Positions 1-8,189 of a DNA stretch of 64,000 nt are shown here, piece after piece (position 1 is the stretch's first letter; the number at the start of each line of letters is the position of its first letter). The position numbers and the translations under genes are program-made. The DNA lies in the NCBI RefSeq assembly GCF_016758175.1, contig NZ_QYAB01000001.1, positions 951,162-1,015,161 on the forward strand. Direction: 5' to 3'. Origin of the DNA: Leucobacter zeae. GTDB lineage: Bacteria; Actinomycetota; Actinomycetes; Actinomycetales; Microbacteriaceae. The notes beneath the pieces were generated by a model. It did not search any database and had not been told where the DNA came from. It saw nothing but the letters and a program-made list of their open reading frames with translations.

Positions 1-2
1 CG

Positions 3-512
3 CCGGAGGCCACGGTCGTGGTGCGCGATGCGGACGGCACGGACGTCACCGACGCCGTCGTCGACGCCGAGGGCAACTGGAGCGTCGACGGCCTGGAGTG
101 CGGCACGACCTACACGATCGTGCAGGTGCTCGCCGGCGCGGAGAGCGCGTCGACCGAGTTCACCACCGCGGCGTGCGACACCGATGCCAACGGCGGGAAC
201 GACGCCGCAGGCACCGCCGAGGGCGGCACTGACGCTGACGGCGGCAACGACGCCCAGGGCACGGCGCAGGCCGACGCCCAGGGGGGCGCCGACGCAGCTG
301 GCACGGCGAACGGCGGATCGGACACCGGGGCGAAGGCGACCTCGGACACCGGCGCGAACACGCAGGCGGACGCTGACGGGAAGTCGGGTGCGAAGGGCAA
401 CCTCGCGCAGACCGGTTCGGACGCGTTCGACGGCATCGCGCTCGGCGCGATGGCGCTGCTCGGGCTGGGCGTCGGGGCGGTCCTGATCGCCCGCCGCCGC
501 CACCGGGCCTGA
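3..512 (+). CDS. LAxTG cell-wall-anchored surface protein, C-terminal part
   Basis: The gene enters from outside the window; the frame is open from base 3 and about 169 codons are seen. A short Val/Thr/Asp-rich segment (about 50 residues) that looks like the end of a beta-sandwich surface domain is followed by about 80 residues of Ala/Gly/Asp/Asn/Thr low complexity built from irregular DAxGG-type units. The end has the three parts of a sortase signal: LAQTG, a hydrophobic helix of about 20 residues, and the basic tail RRRHRA. LAxTG, rather than LPxTG, is the signal typical of class E sortases in high-GC actinobacteria. The linker probably spans the cell wall and displays an N-terminal domain that lies outside the window, so the ligand is unknown. 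A strong hairpin terminator follows. Confidence 0.85.
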   Translation, partial: PEATVVVRDADGTDVTDAVVDAEGNWSVDGLECGTTYTIVQVLAGAESASTEFTTAACDTDANGGNDAAGTAEGGTDADGGNDAQGTAQADAQGGADAAGTANGGSDTGAKATSDTGANTQADADGKSGAKGNLAQTGSDAFDGIALGAMALLGLGVGAVLIARRRHRA

Positions 513-607
513 TCCATCGATCCCGAGCGGTGCGTGCGACGCTCGTCGCCGGCATCGCTCGGGGTCTCCCGCCGATCGCGACCTGCTCCGAGGCCCGGCG
601 GCGACCC

Positions 608-652
608 ACGGCCCCTGGGCGAGGAACGCACGGTTCCCCGCCCAGGGGCCGT
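608..652. terminator. Hairpin terminator between convergent genes
   Basis: A perfect 14-bp inverted repeat (ACGGCCCCTGGGCG at 608-621 and its complement at 639-652) encloses a 17-base loop that can itself fold (GGAAC/GTTCC). No T-run follows, as is common in high-GC actinobacteria. It lies between the plus-strand surface protein and the minus-strand small membrane peptide and could serve both. Confidence 0.75.
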
Positions 653-715
653 TCGCGCATCTCGGGCCCGGCCGGGCCGACGACCGATCCGGGGAGCCTG
701 CCCCGGCGCGGGGTC

Positions 716-820
716 TTAGCGGCGCTTGTTGCGGTGCTGCACCCAGAGCGCGATGCCGACGGTGACGCCGGCTGCGACGAAGATCGCCCAGCAGAGGATC
801 GCGAGCTGCGCAGTGGTCAT
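716..820 (-). CDS. Small single-pass membrane peptide (34 aa)
   Basis: A short reading frame, ATG at 820 to TAA at 716, encodes 34 residues: MTTAQLAIL at the start, one hydrophobic helix (about residues 6-26) and a basic end HRNKRR. The layout, a short lumenal N-terminus, one membrane span and a positive cytoplasmic tail, is typical of small membrane peptides annotated as hypothetical in actinobacteria. It sits alone between a terminator and the dapA-like operon. It could be a small subunit of a transporter, but I do not recognise a family and assign none. TAA is a rare stop in DNA this GC-rich. The main doubt is whether it is translated. Confidence 0.55.
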   Translation of the reverse strand: MTTAQLAILCWAIFVAAGVTVGIALWVQHRNKRR

Positions 821-862
821 CCGGCTACGGTAGCAGAGCTCACGTGGCCGCCCCGGCCGGGC

Positions 863-1771
863 TCAGAGCCCGAGATCCCTCAGGGCCGCCGCGACTCGGG
901 CCCGCTGAGCGGGCTCGAGGCCCCGGATCGGCAGCGGCAGGCAGCCCTCGGGCGCGAGCCCCAGCAGCTCGGCCACCGCCGCGGTCACGCGCAGGCTGCC
1001 TCCGAACTCGGCGAAGAGCGCCCACAACGGCGCGAGCCGGCCCGAGAGCTCCTCCGCCTCCGCGGCGCGGCCGCCGAGCGCGGCCCGCGCGATGGCGATG
1101 ATCGGATCCGGCAGCGTGCCGCCGAGTGCCGAGTACCAGGCGTCGCAGCCCGCGGAGAGCGCCGTCGCGGCGTACGCGTCCCCGGAGATCCCGATCGTGA
1201 CGTGCTCCGGGATCGCGCGTCGGATCGCGTCGACCCTGGCGCGCACCTCGTCGACGCCGCCGGGGATCCCGGGGATCTTGATCGACGCCACGCCGGGCAG
1301 CTCCGCGATGCGCGCGTACAGCTCGGGCGTGCAGGCGAACCGCGTCGTCGCGGGGTTGTCGTAGAGGATGATCGGCAGCTGGGTGCGCTCCGAGACGGTG
1401 CGGAAGAGGCCGAACACGTCGTCCTCGGTTAGCGGCTGATAGCTCATCGGCGCCAGCAGGACTCCGGACGCGCCGGCGGCCTCGGCGCTCGCCACGTGCG
1501 CGAGCACCTGCGAGGTGCGCAGCGCGCCGACGCCGATGTGCACGGGCACTCCGTGCGCGTGCCGAACGGCGAGGCGCGCGATGTCGGCGCGCTCCTCCGC
1601 CGACAGATAGGCGTACGAGCCCGTCGACCCGAGCGCCGTGATCGAGTCAGCGCCCGATGCGGCGAGCCGCTCGACGAGCCCGGCGAACGCCCGGGTGTCG
1701 ACGGCGTCGTCGCGGAGCGGGGTGAGCGGGAACGCGCTCACCCCGGCGAAGGCTTCGACGGGCGCGCTCAT
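863..1771 (-). CDS. Dihydrodipicolinate synthase (DapA/NAL) family aldolase
   Basis: A protein of 302 residues, the usual length for the class I aldolase TIM-barrel family that includes DapA and N-acetylneuraminate lyase. The conserved barrel motifs are visible: GSTGSYAYLS near residue 48 (the GxxGE-type substrate loop, with Tyr/Ala in place of Glu), ILYDNP near 135 (the Tyr that relays protons) and SIKIPG near 163 (the Schiff-base lysine). Family members condense or cleave pyruvate with an aldehyde. Because the GTTGE signature is altered, I would not call it lysine-biosynthetic DapA; a catabolic or detoxifying pyruvate aldolase is more likely. It is the last gene of a five-gene minus-strand operon and its ATG overlaps the stop of the ABM-domain gene (ATGA). 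Confidence 0.85.
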   Translation of the reverse strand: MSAPVEAFAGVSAFPLTPLRDDAVDTRAFAGLVERLAASGADSITALGSTGSYAYLSAEERADIARLAVRHAHGVPVHIGVGALRTSQVLAHVASAEAAGASGVLLAPMSYQPLTEDDVFGLFRTVSERTQLPIILYDNPATTRFACTPELYARIAELPGVASIKIPGIPGGVDEVRARVDAIRRAIPEHVTIGISGDAYAATALSAGCDAWYSALGGTLPDPIIAIARAALGGRAAEAEELSGRLAPLWALFAEFGGSLRVTAAVAELLGLAPEGCLPLPIRGLEPAQRARVAAALRDLGL

Positions 1772-2175
1772 CGTGCGTCCCCGTCGTCACCCGCAGCCGG
1801 CGCCGACCCGGGATCCACCGCCGAGGCGGGATCCGGATCCGGATCCGGCGCGTGCTCGATCCCGAGCCCCGCGTCGCCGTACACCGACAGCACCTCCGAG
1901 ATCACGACCCGATAGTCGCCGAGCCACTCCTGGCTGCGCGACTTCGCGAGGCGGTGCGTGTCCATGCCGATGAGTTCTCGCAGCGCCTCCATGCTCGACC
2001 AGTAGTAGACCTCGGCGTGGAGCCCGGTCTCGGGATTGCCCCATGCCTCCTCGCCGAGGAATCCGGGGATCCGGCGGGCGCGCTCGGCGATCTCGCCGTC
2101 GATCCGCTCGAACTCGTCGTCGGGGTTGCGCATCTCGAAGATGAACGTCGAGCTGTATCGGGGCTGCGTGATCAT
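1768..2175 (-). CDS. Antibiotic biosynthesis monooxygenase (ABM) domain protein
   Basis: About 135 residues from ATG at 2175, chosen because it overlaps the stop of the upstream exporter gene by the usual ATGA arrangement; longer openings of this frame are shadows of the exporter gene. Residues 1-100 (RYSSTFIFEM, IPGFLGEEAWGN, VYYWSSMEALREL, HRLAKSRSQEWL) match the small ferredoxin-like ABM/DUF4188-type fold used by small haem-independent oxygenases and stress-related dimeric proteins. The last 30 residues are an Asp/Pro/Ala-rich tail with a PDPDPDP run and are probably disordered. The exact substrate cannot be told. Its coupling to an exporter and an aldolase suggests handling of a small metabolite. 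Confidence 0.75.
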   Translation of the reverse strand: MITQPRYSSTFIFEMRNPDDEFERIDGEIAERARRIPGFLGEEAWGNPETGLHAEVYYWSSMEALRELIGMDTHRLAKSRSQEWLGDYRVVISEVLSVYGDAGLGIEHAPDPDPDPASAVDPGSAPAAGDDGDAR

Positions 2176-3254
2176 GGGCGCTCCTCGGGATCGGCATCGG
2201 GTGCGGGAAGGGGATCGGCATCGGGTGCGGGTCCGGAATCCGCATCGGACGCGGGATCCGGTCGACGGCCGGGGGCGTGGTCCCGCCCCGTGCCATCGTT
2301 CGGGCCGGGACCGCGATCCGGCTCGGGGCCGGCGGCCGCCTCCGGCAGCGGGATCGGACCCGTTCCCGGGGCCGCGGCGAAGGACGGCTCGGCGTCGGAC
2401 GGCGACGCGCGCGTCCCCCCGCGCTGCGCCATGGCCCCGGCGATGACGACGAGCGCGATCCCGACGAGCTGCAGGGCGGACGGCGCCTGGCTCAGGACCA
2501 CGAGCCCGATGAGCGCGCCGAACGCCGGCTCGATCGCGAGCAGCGTCCCGAACGCCGTGTGCGTCATGCGCCGCAGGGCGATCATCTCGAGGGCGAACGA
2601 CACGACCGGCGTGATGAGCGCGACGCCCACCGCGAGCGGCAGCACCCACCACACGAGGTTCCCGTCGATCACCTGCGGGAGCCCCACAGGCGCGGTGGCG
2701 ATCGCGGCGATGGGGATCGTGAGCGAGAGCCCGGTGATTCCCGAGAACCGGTCGCCGACCACCTGCGTGAAGACGTTGTAGAGGCCCCAGCAGGCGCCCG
2801 CGAGGAGCGCGAAGCCGACGCCCACGAGATCGATCTCGCCGTGCCAGGGCTCCGTGAGCACGACGACACCGGCGAAGGCGAGCAGCGGCCAGATGAGGGT
2901 CTTCAGGCGCTTGCCCGCGATCCCGGCGACCGTGAGCGGGCCGAGGAACTCGATCGCGACCGCGGTGCCGAGCGGGATCCGCTCGATCGCGTGGAGGAAG
3001 AAGACGGTCATGAACCCGGTGACGGTGCCCAGCACCAGCAGTGCCGGCAGATCCCGCAGCGCGATCGCACGCAGCTTCGGCCGCACGATGAGGAGCAGGA
3101 GCAGCGCCCCGAACCCCATGCGGAGCCAGGCCGCGCCGCTCGGGCCGACGCGGTCGATGATGGGCATCGACAGGGCGCTCGAGAACTGGATGAGCAGCAT
3201 CGCCGCGGTCGCGAAGGTCCATGCGGGGATGCGGGCGAGCGCGGAGCGGTTCAT
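2172..3254 (-). CDS. EamA/DMT-family exporter, RhtA-like
   Basis: A protein of 360 residues with ten predicted membrane helices in two EamA repeats (about 12-135 and 145-285), the layout of the drug/metabolite transporter family. The segments GPSGAAWLRMGFGALLLL, TAVAIEFLGPL and GACWGLYNVFTQ closely resemble the RhtA branch, which exports threonine, homoserine and other amino acids. The last about 75 residues are a hydrophilic tail of repeating PxPDADSGP units and are unusual for the family. The gene overlaps both neighbours by four bases. Its position downstream of an XRE-cupin regulator and a B3/B4-domain protein is a conserved-looking arrangement for amino-acid or peptide-derived substrates. 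The substrate is inferred, not shown. Confidence 0.88.
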   Translation of the reverse strand: MNRSALARIPAWTFATAAMLLIQFSSALSMPIIDRVGPSGAAWLRMGFGALLLLLIVRPKLRAIALRDLPALLVLGTVTGFMTVFFLHAIERIPLGTAVAIEFLGPLTVAGIAGKRLKTLIWPLLAFAGVVVLTEPWHGEIDLVGVGFALLAGACWGLYNVFTQVVGDRFSGITGLSLTIPIAAIATAPVGLPQVIDGNLVWWVLPLAVGVALITPVVSFALEMIALRRMTHTAFGTLLAIEPAFGALIGLVVLSQAPSALQLVGIALVVIAGAMAQRGGTRASPSDAEPSFAAAPGTGPIPLPEAAAGPEPDRGPGPNDGTGRDHAPGRRPDPASDADSGPAPDADPLPAPDADPEERP

Positions 3255-4060
3255 GATCCGGCCCCGAACGTGCGGGAGGCGACGGCGATGCCGGATCCGT
3301 CCGTCGTCGGAGCCGCCGCGCCGGTCGTCGTGCGGCCGGCTGTGCGATCCGTCGGATCCTTCGCCGAGCCGAGACCGGTGAGCGCGCGCAGCAGCGCCGC
3401 CTCGGCGGCGTCGAGGCCGGCGTCGTCCATCGGCTCGAGCGCGTCGAGGATGAAGAGGGCCGTGCGGGTCTCGCGGCGGAGCGCGGTGCGGCGTCCCTGC
3501 CGCCAGTTCCAGCGGCGGCAGGTGGCTCCGGCATCGTCGCGCCAGATGACCTCGCCGGCATCGGGGTGCTCGACGACGTCCTCCCCGCCCGAGACGGTGT
3601 CGAAGGACTCCGTCCCGGTCGCGCGCACGAGTCGTGCCGCCCCCGAGTAGCTCCGCAGATCCTCGCCGCCGATCGGCACCTGATGCAGCACGGAGATCGC
3701 GTTGTAGGCATCGGTGAGCGGGTTGACCCGGGGGAGCCCCTGCGCCGCGCGGCGGGTCAGCGCCTCGAGGCTGTTCCTGGTGCGCTGCGGCTTCGCGCCG
3801 AATCCGCGGTAGGCGTGGCGCCAGGCCGCGATGTGCGGCAGCTCCTCGACGGGGCCGGTCGCCAGGAGCTGGTGGGCCCGGTCCTCGGCGGCGCCGACGA
3901 GCGCGTCGATCGCTGCGTCGCCGGTGGGGGGCTCCGCCAGCCCGTCGACCGCGATGAGTCGCGCCCGGTAGTCCGGTCGCAGGGCGAGGACGGCGGGATC
4001 GACGCCGCAGCGGTCGAGGAAGGCGTCGAGGTCGATGCGCTCGGCCGTCTGGGTGCTCAT
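3251..4060 (-). CDS. B3/B4 tRNA-editing-domain protein
   Basis: About 269 residues from ATG at 4060, preceded by GGAG eleven bases upstream. The central part (GFGAKPQRTRNSLEALTRR, then PLTDAYNAISVLHQVPIGGEDL) is the signature of the stand-alone B3/B4 domain related to the editing domain of the phenylalanyl-tRNA synthetase beta chain. Such proteins are thought to bind or hydrolyse mischarged aminoacyl-tRNA or amino-acid-like substrates. The Ala/Thr-rich C-terminus (after about residue 225) looks disordered. It sits between the XRE-cupin regulator and the RhtA-like exporter, which would fit a system that senses and removes a non-protein amino acid. That link is inference. Confidence 0.85.
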   Translation of the reverse strand: MSTQTAERIDLDAFLDRCGVDPAVLALRPDYRARLIAVDGLAEPPTGDAAIDALVGAAEDRAHQLLATGPVEELPHIAAWRHAYRGFGAKPQRTRNSLEALTRRAAQGLPRVNPLTDAYNAISVLHQVPIGGEDLRSYSGAARLVRATGTESFDTVSGGEDVVEHPDAGEVIWRDDAGATCRRWNWRQGRRTALRRETRTALFILDALEPMDDAGLDAAEAALLRALTGLGSAKDPTDRTAGRTTTGAAAPTTDGSGIAVASRTFGAGS

Positions 4061-4073
4061 CTGGGTGCTCCGT

Positions 4074-4688
4074 TCAGTTCGTGCGGTCGTCCGCGGTGTC
4101 GGTCCGATGCGACGTTCCGGCCCCCGGCTCGAAGACCGCGAGCGAGAACCGGGCGGGTCCATCGCCCGGGTTGGCGTAGGCGTGGGCGAGGTCCCCTGCG
4201 AACGCGAGCGCGTCGCCCGTGCCGAGCTCGTGCGCGACGCCGTCGACCTCCACCACGACGGAGCCGAGCTGCACCTGCAGCAGCTCGCGCGTGCCAGCCG
4301 CGTGCGCCTCGCTCGCATGGCGTTCGCCGGCCGCGAGCGTCCAATCCCAGAGCTCGAACGCGTCGGGGGAGTCGGTGCTCGCGACGAGCACGCCGGCACC
4401 GCCGAGATCCCCGGTCCAGAGCTGCGCGCCGGAGCCGTTGCGCGTGATCTTCCCGCCGCTCGGCGCGGGGGGCTCCACGAGCGCGGGCAGCGCGACCCCC
4501 AGCGCCCCGCTGAGCCGCAGCAGCGTGCCGATGCTCGGGTTCACCGAGCCCTGCTCGACGTTGACGACCATGCGGCGGCTCACGCCCGCGGCCTCGGCCA
4601 GCCCGTCGAGGGTGAGGCCCTTGACCCGGCGCTCCTGTTTCACTCGGGCGCCGATGGCGCGGGCGAGCAGTGCTGCGGAATCCGTCAT
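4074..4688 (-). CDS. XRE-family regulator with C-terminal cupin domain
   Basis: About 204 residues from ATG at 4688 (an in-frame ATG at 4706 would add six residues). Residues 10-65 form a helix-turn-helix of the XRE type (RVKQERRVKGLTLDGLAEAA, VSRRMVVNVEQG, NPSIGTLLRLSGAL). Residues 110-195 form a single cupin barrel (GTRELLQVQLGSVVVEVDG, GDALAFAGDLAHAYANPG) expected to bind a small effector. It is the first gene of the minus-strand operon ending at 863 and is the likely local regulator, acting on the 240-bp divergent region it shares with the heptad-repeat gene. This domain pairing is well known; the ligand here is unknown. Confidence 0.9.
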   Translation of the reverse strand: MTDSAALLARAIGARVKQERRVKGLTLDGLAEAAGVSRRMVVNVEQGSVNPSIGTLLRLSGALGVALPALVEPPAPSGGKITRNGSGAQLWTGDLGGAGVLVASTDSPDAFELWDWTLAAGERHASEAHAAGTRELLQVQLGSVVVEVDGVAHELGTGDALAFAGDLAHAYANPGDGPARFSLAVFEPGAGTSHRTDTADDRTN

Positions 4689-4940
4689 GAGTGCAGCATA
4701 GTGCATTGTTCGTGCAGTGATAATCCGGAGCGCTGCTGGCGCGCGGCGCGGGCGATGTCGCGGGGCCGAGCATCGCTCTTGTGTGCGATCGACAATGATT
4801 CACGGGAATAACTTGTAGGTGATGGTTGTGCCCGAGAATTCCGGGCCCCATTTCTGTCAGACCTTCCACAATCGCCTCTGAATGCCCGAGGGGGCGCGTC
4901 CAATGGAGGGCGTGCGCGGGCCGACTGCATGGAGCGTTTG

Positions 4941-7013
4941 ATGGCGAATGCTGGAACACACACTCATGGCGCGGGAATGCGCGTCGCCGCGATCGTCGTC
5001 GGGCTCCTGCTCGTCGCGATGACCGTGTTCTTCTTCCTGACCCACTACGGCGTATCGGGCGGTGCTGCGCAACTGGCGGAGGGCACCGAACAGGCGTCCT
5101 CCGGCGCGACGAAGCTCGCGGGCGGCGCGGGCACGGTCGGAGACGGGGCCGCGGACCTTTCGGAGGGCGCCGGTGCGCTCGATGCCGGCGTGACGAAGGC
5201 CGGCGACGGTGCGGATCGCCTCGCGGTCGGGGCCGCCGCCGCCTCGCTGGGCGCCGAGCGGCTTTCGGCGGGCGCCGGCACGCTCGCGGACGGGATCGCG
5301 ACGGCGGCCGACGGCGCCTCGGCGCTCGCCGCAGGGGCAGGGACGCTCCGAGCGGGAACGGGCGAACTCGCTGCCGGCGCAGGCGAACTCGCGGGGAAGA
5401 CCCCGGCGCTCGCGACGGGCGCCGGGAAGGTGGCCGCGGGCTCCGGAGCGCTCGACGCGGGGTCGGGGAGGCTCTCCTCGGGGGCCCGGGATCTCGCCTC
5501 GGGGGCGGACGCGCTGCGTGCGGGATCGGCCACGGCGGCGTCGGGTGCGACGCAGCTGAAGGACGGGATCACGGGAGCGCTCGCCGGGGGCAATACGATC
5601 GCGACCGGCCTGCAGCAGCAGGGGAGTGCTCCGCTCGCGGAGGGGGCTGCGAAGGTCTCCGCTGGCGCGGGGGAGCTTGCGACGGGAACCGAGGCTCTCG
5701 CGACCGGTGCGCAGGATCTGGTCGCGGGAACGGGGAGGCTCGCCGGAGGCGCGACCGGCCTGCAGCAGGGATCCGCCGGCCTGAAGGCGGGCGTGGACCA
5801 GCTCGGTGCGAGCGTGCAGGGACTCGAACAGGTCAACCAGCACTCCGCACCGAGGCTGCAGCAGCTCATCGGGGCGCTCGCGCAGACGGACGCGGCGGAT
5901 CCTGCCGCGTCGTCGCGGACCGTCGCCGCGCTGCAGCAGCTGCTGTTCGCCGATGCCGGCGTGTCGGGCGACTGCGTCCCCGCGGAGCATCCGCTCGCCG
6001 GCGCCGCGAACGGCAAGGCCGCATGCGACCTGCTGACGGTCTCGGGCGGCCTGACGCGGGTGCACGCCGCCGTGAACGTCGGAGATCAGGCGAACGGCAA
6101 ACCGTCGCTCGTGCAGGGCGCCGCCGGCGTCGCGGACGGCGCCGCGCAGGTCGCCTCCGGAACCGCCGGCGTGCAGGAGGGCGCGGCCCAGCTGCACGCG
6201 GGCGCCGACCGGCTGCGGGCGGGCGCGACCGGGCTGCAGGAGGGGGCGACGACTCTTGCCGGCGGGGCCGCGGGCCTCGACGCCCAACTGCAGCGGTACG
6301 TCTCCGGCGGGCAGTTCGGCGGGAGCACCTGGCCGGGCACCGCGGTGCTCGCGGACCCGAAGCGCTCGCCGCTCATCGGGGGAGCGGAGAAGCTCGCCGC
6401 GGGCAACGGCGCGCTCGCCGCGGGGACGAAGCGCCTGAATACGGGAGCGGACACGCTGAGCGCGGGTGCCGCCGAGCTCGCGGCGGGCATCGCCGATCTG
6501 CGAGCGGGGGCGCAGCAGCTCGATTCGGGAGCGCAGCGTGCGAACGCCGGCGCGCAGCGACTGAGCGGCGGGGCCGCGCGCCTCGACGCCGGGGCCCAGA
6601 ACCTGGTCGCGGGTACCCAGCGCCTCGACGAGGGGACGCAGCGTCTCGACGCCGGCGTCGGCGGGCTGACGGAGGGTGCCTCCGCGCTCGCCGCGGGCAC
6701 TGCCAAGCTGGATCGCGGTGCGGGCGACCTCACCGAGGGGCTCGAGGAGCTCGAGTCCGGCAGCGGCCGGCTGGTCGAGGGCGCCGGGGCGCTCGCCGCG
6801 GGCACCGCCGAGCTGGAAGCGGGGGCGGTGACGCTCGCGACGGGCAGCACGCGCATCGACGAGGGGGCCGATACCCTCGCGGGAGCGACGGCGAGCATCA
6901 ACGCGGGCACCGCGCCCTGGGTGGCGTCGGTCGGCTTCGTCGGCCTGATCACGCTCCTGCTCTGGGGCGGGCATCGGGTCGCGCACCGCCGCCGTGTGGA
7001 GGCCGCGGGGTAG
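4941..7013 (+). CDS. X-X-X-Leu-X-X-Gly heptad-repeat membrane protein
   Basis: About 690 residues. I chose ATG 4941 over ATG 4929 because GGAG at 4931-4934 gives a good ribosome site for the later start. There is one membrane helix near the N-terminus (about 13-33) and another at the end (about 655-680) before a basic tail, so the body is most likely outside the membrane. Between them are dozens of LxxGAxxLxxG units, an amphipathic pattern known as the X-X-X-Leu-X-X-Gly heptad repeat that is also seen in YhgE/Pip and MMPL-like proteins. Two islands break the pattern: residues about 295-380, with two cysteines (DCVPAEH and KAACDL) that could form a disulphide, and a short one near 450. Family members are linked to cell-envelope or export functions, but none is proven here. 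It stands alone between divergent and downstream plus-strand genes. Confidence 0.85.
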   Translation: MANAGTHTHGAGMRVAAIVVGLLLVAMTVFFFLTHYGVSGGAAQLAEGTEQASSGATKLAGGAGTVGDGAADLSEGAGALDAGVTKAGDGADRLAVGAAAASLGAERLSAGAGTLADGIATAADGASALAAGAGTLRAGTGELAAGAGELAGKTPALATGAGKVAAGSGALDAGSGRLSSGARDLASGADALRAGSATAASGATQLKDGITGALAGGNTIATGLQQQGSAPLAEGAAKVSAGAGELATGTEALATGAQDLVAGTGRLAGGATGLQQGSAGLKAGVDQLGASVQGLEQVNQHSAPRLQQLIGALAQTDAADPAASSRTVAALQQLLFADAGVSGDCVPAEHPLAGAANGKAACDLLTVSGGLTRVHAAVNVGDQANGKPSLVQGAAGVADGAAQVASGTAGVQEGAAQLHAGADRLRAGATGLQEGATTLAGGAAGLDAQLQRYVSGGQFGGSTWPGTAVLADPKRSPLIGGAEKLAAGNGALAAGTKRLNTGADTLSAGAAELAAGIADLRAGAQQLDSGAQRANAGAQRLSGGAARLDAGAQNLVAGTQRLDEGTQRLDAGVGGLTEGASALAAGTAKLDRGAGDLTEGLEELESGSGRLVEGAGALAAGTAELEAGAVTLATGSTRIDEGADTLAGATASINAGTAPWVASVGFVGLITLLLWGGHRVAHRRRVEAAG

Positions 7014-7132
7014 CCGAGGGGCTCGGGCTCCGGGGGTGCGGGATTCCGGGGGTCGTGTGCCGGGTGGTTGGCGCTGGGTGTCGGGCGCCGTGCGAGTAGT
7101 CTGGCGCCGAAGGGCGTATGAACGGAGCGAGG

Positions 7133-7990
7133 ATGACGGATCAGGGCGCACCCGGGGCATCGGGTACGGGCGAGACGGGCGCGGGCGGGGCCGACGGGGC
7201 TCTGCCCTCTGAGGCTCTGCCGGCCGGGGCTCTGCCCGCCGGGCAGCGGTCGGCGATCGTCACCGGGGCCGCACGCGGGCTCGGACGCGCGATCGCGCGG
7301 GAGCTCGCGATCCGTGGAGAGGCGGTCGCGCTCTTCGACCTCGACCTCGCAGGGGCGGAGGAGACGGCGCGGCTCATCGCGTCGGCCGGCGGCAGGGCCG
7401 AGGCGTTCGCGGTGGACGTGAGCGACGAGTCGAGCGTGCGCGAGGGCGTGCGCGCCGCGTCCGAGCGGCTGGGGCCGCCGCTGATCCTCGTCAACAATGC
7501 CGGCGTGCTGCGCGACGACTTGCTCTTCAAGATGTCGGTCGACAGCTGGGACACCATCATGAACGTGCATCTGCGCGGCGCGTTCCTCGTGACCCGCGAG
7601 GCGCAGCGCGGCATGGTGGAGCACGGCTGGGGGCGCATCGTGAACATCTCGAGCACGTCGGCGCTCGGGAACGCGGGGCAGGCGAACTATGCGACCGCGA
7701 AGGCGGGGATCCAGGGATTCACGAAGACCCTGGCGCTCGAGCTCGGCCGCTTCGGGGTGACTGCGAACGCCGTGGCGCCGGGGTTCACGGTGACCGATAT
7801 GACCCGCTCGGTCGCGGATCGCCTCCGCATCCCCTTCGACGAGCTCGTCGCGCGCGAGTCGGCGGCGACGCCGGTCCGGCGCGTCGGAGTTCCGGAGGAT
7901 GTCGCGAACGCCGTCGCATTCTTCGCATCGGAGACGAGCGGGTTCGTGTCGGGCCAGGTGCTCTACGTCGCGGGCGGCCCCCGGGACTGA
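7133..7990 (+). CDS. SDR-family oxidoreductase, FabG-like
   Basis: About 285 residues from ATG 7133, preceded by GGAGCGAGG; an upstream ATG at 7118 lacks such a site. The first 40 residues are Ala/Gly/Pro-rich with the near-repeat SEALPAGALPAG and look disordered. The Rossmann fold then shows TGAARGLG (cofactor binding), NNAGVL, the catalytic Ser in ISSTSA, YATAK (Tyr and Lys) and VAPGFTVTDM. A classical SDR of this form uses NAD(P)H to reduce a ketone or oxidise an alcohol; the closest general resemblance is 3-oxoacyl-ACP reductase. There is no operon partner, and a 25-bp hairpin lies 50 bp downstream. Confidence 0.88.
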   Translation: MTDQGAPGASGTGETGAGGADGALPSEALPAGALPAGQRSAIVTGAARGLGRAIARELAIRGEAVALFDLDLAGAEETARLIASAGGRAEAFAVDVSDESSVREGVRAASERLGPPLILVNNAGVLRDDLLFKMSVDSWDTIMNVHLRGAFLVTREAQRGMVEHGWGRIVNISSTSALGNAGQANYATAKAGIQGFTKTLALELGRFGVTANAVAPGFTVTDMTRSVADRLRIPFDELVARESAATPVRRVGVPEDVANAVAFFASETSGFVSGQVLYVAGGPRD

Positions 7991-8040
7991 CCATCTGATC
8001 GAAGGGAGCCGTTGCGGGCGGGACGTCGCCGAAGATCTCA

Positions 8041-8098
8041 GACGAAACTCGATTCGGCACCGTTCACGGGCACGAACGGTTCCGAATCGAGTTCCGTC
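8041..8098. repeat. Large imperfect hairpin (25-bp arms)
   Basis: Arms 8041-8065 and 8074-8098 are inverted copies with two mismatches, separated by the 8-base loop ACGGGCAC. The inner part (CCGTTC/GAACGG) and outer part (ACTCGATTCGG/CCGAATCGAGT) are exact. It lies between two plus-strand genes. No T-run follows, so it may be a terminator for the SDR gene or a mobile palindrome; see findings. Confidence 0.7.
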
Positions 8099-8189
8099 CG
8101 GGGGATGCGGAAGCTCCGGGACGGGAGCCGGGGCCGGCAGGATCACCTGGGCCGTGCGGTCCCGAGCGGGCGGGCGTAGGGTGGGGGCC

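Noticed and set aside
530..1432. Plus-strand 300-residue reading frame across the dapA-like gene
   Set aside because: It lies opposite a clear DapA-family protein, is dominated by Arg/Pro/Gly as expected for a GC-rich shadow, and shows no motif or ribosome site.
4857..7160. Long minus-strand frames opposite the heptad-repeat gene
   Set aside because: They mirror the repeat of the plus-strand protein; composition is that of a complement and no family motif is present.
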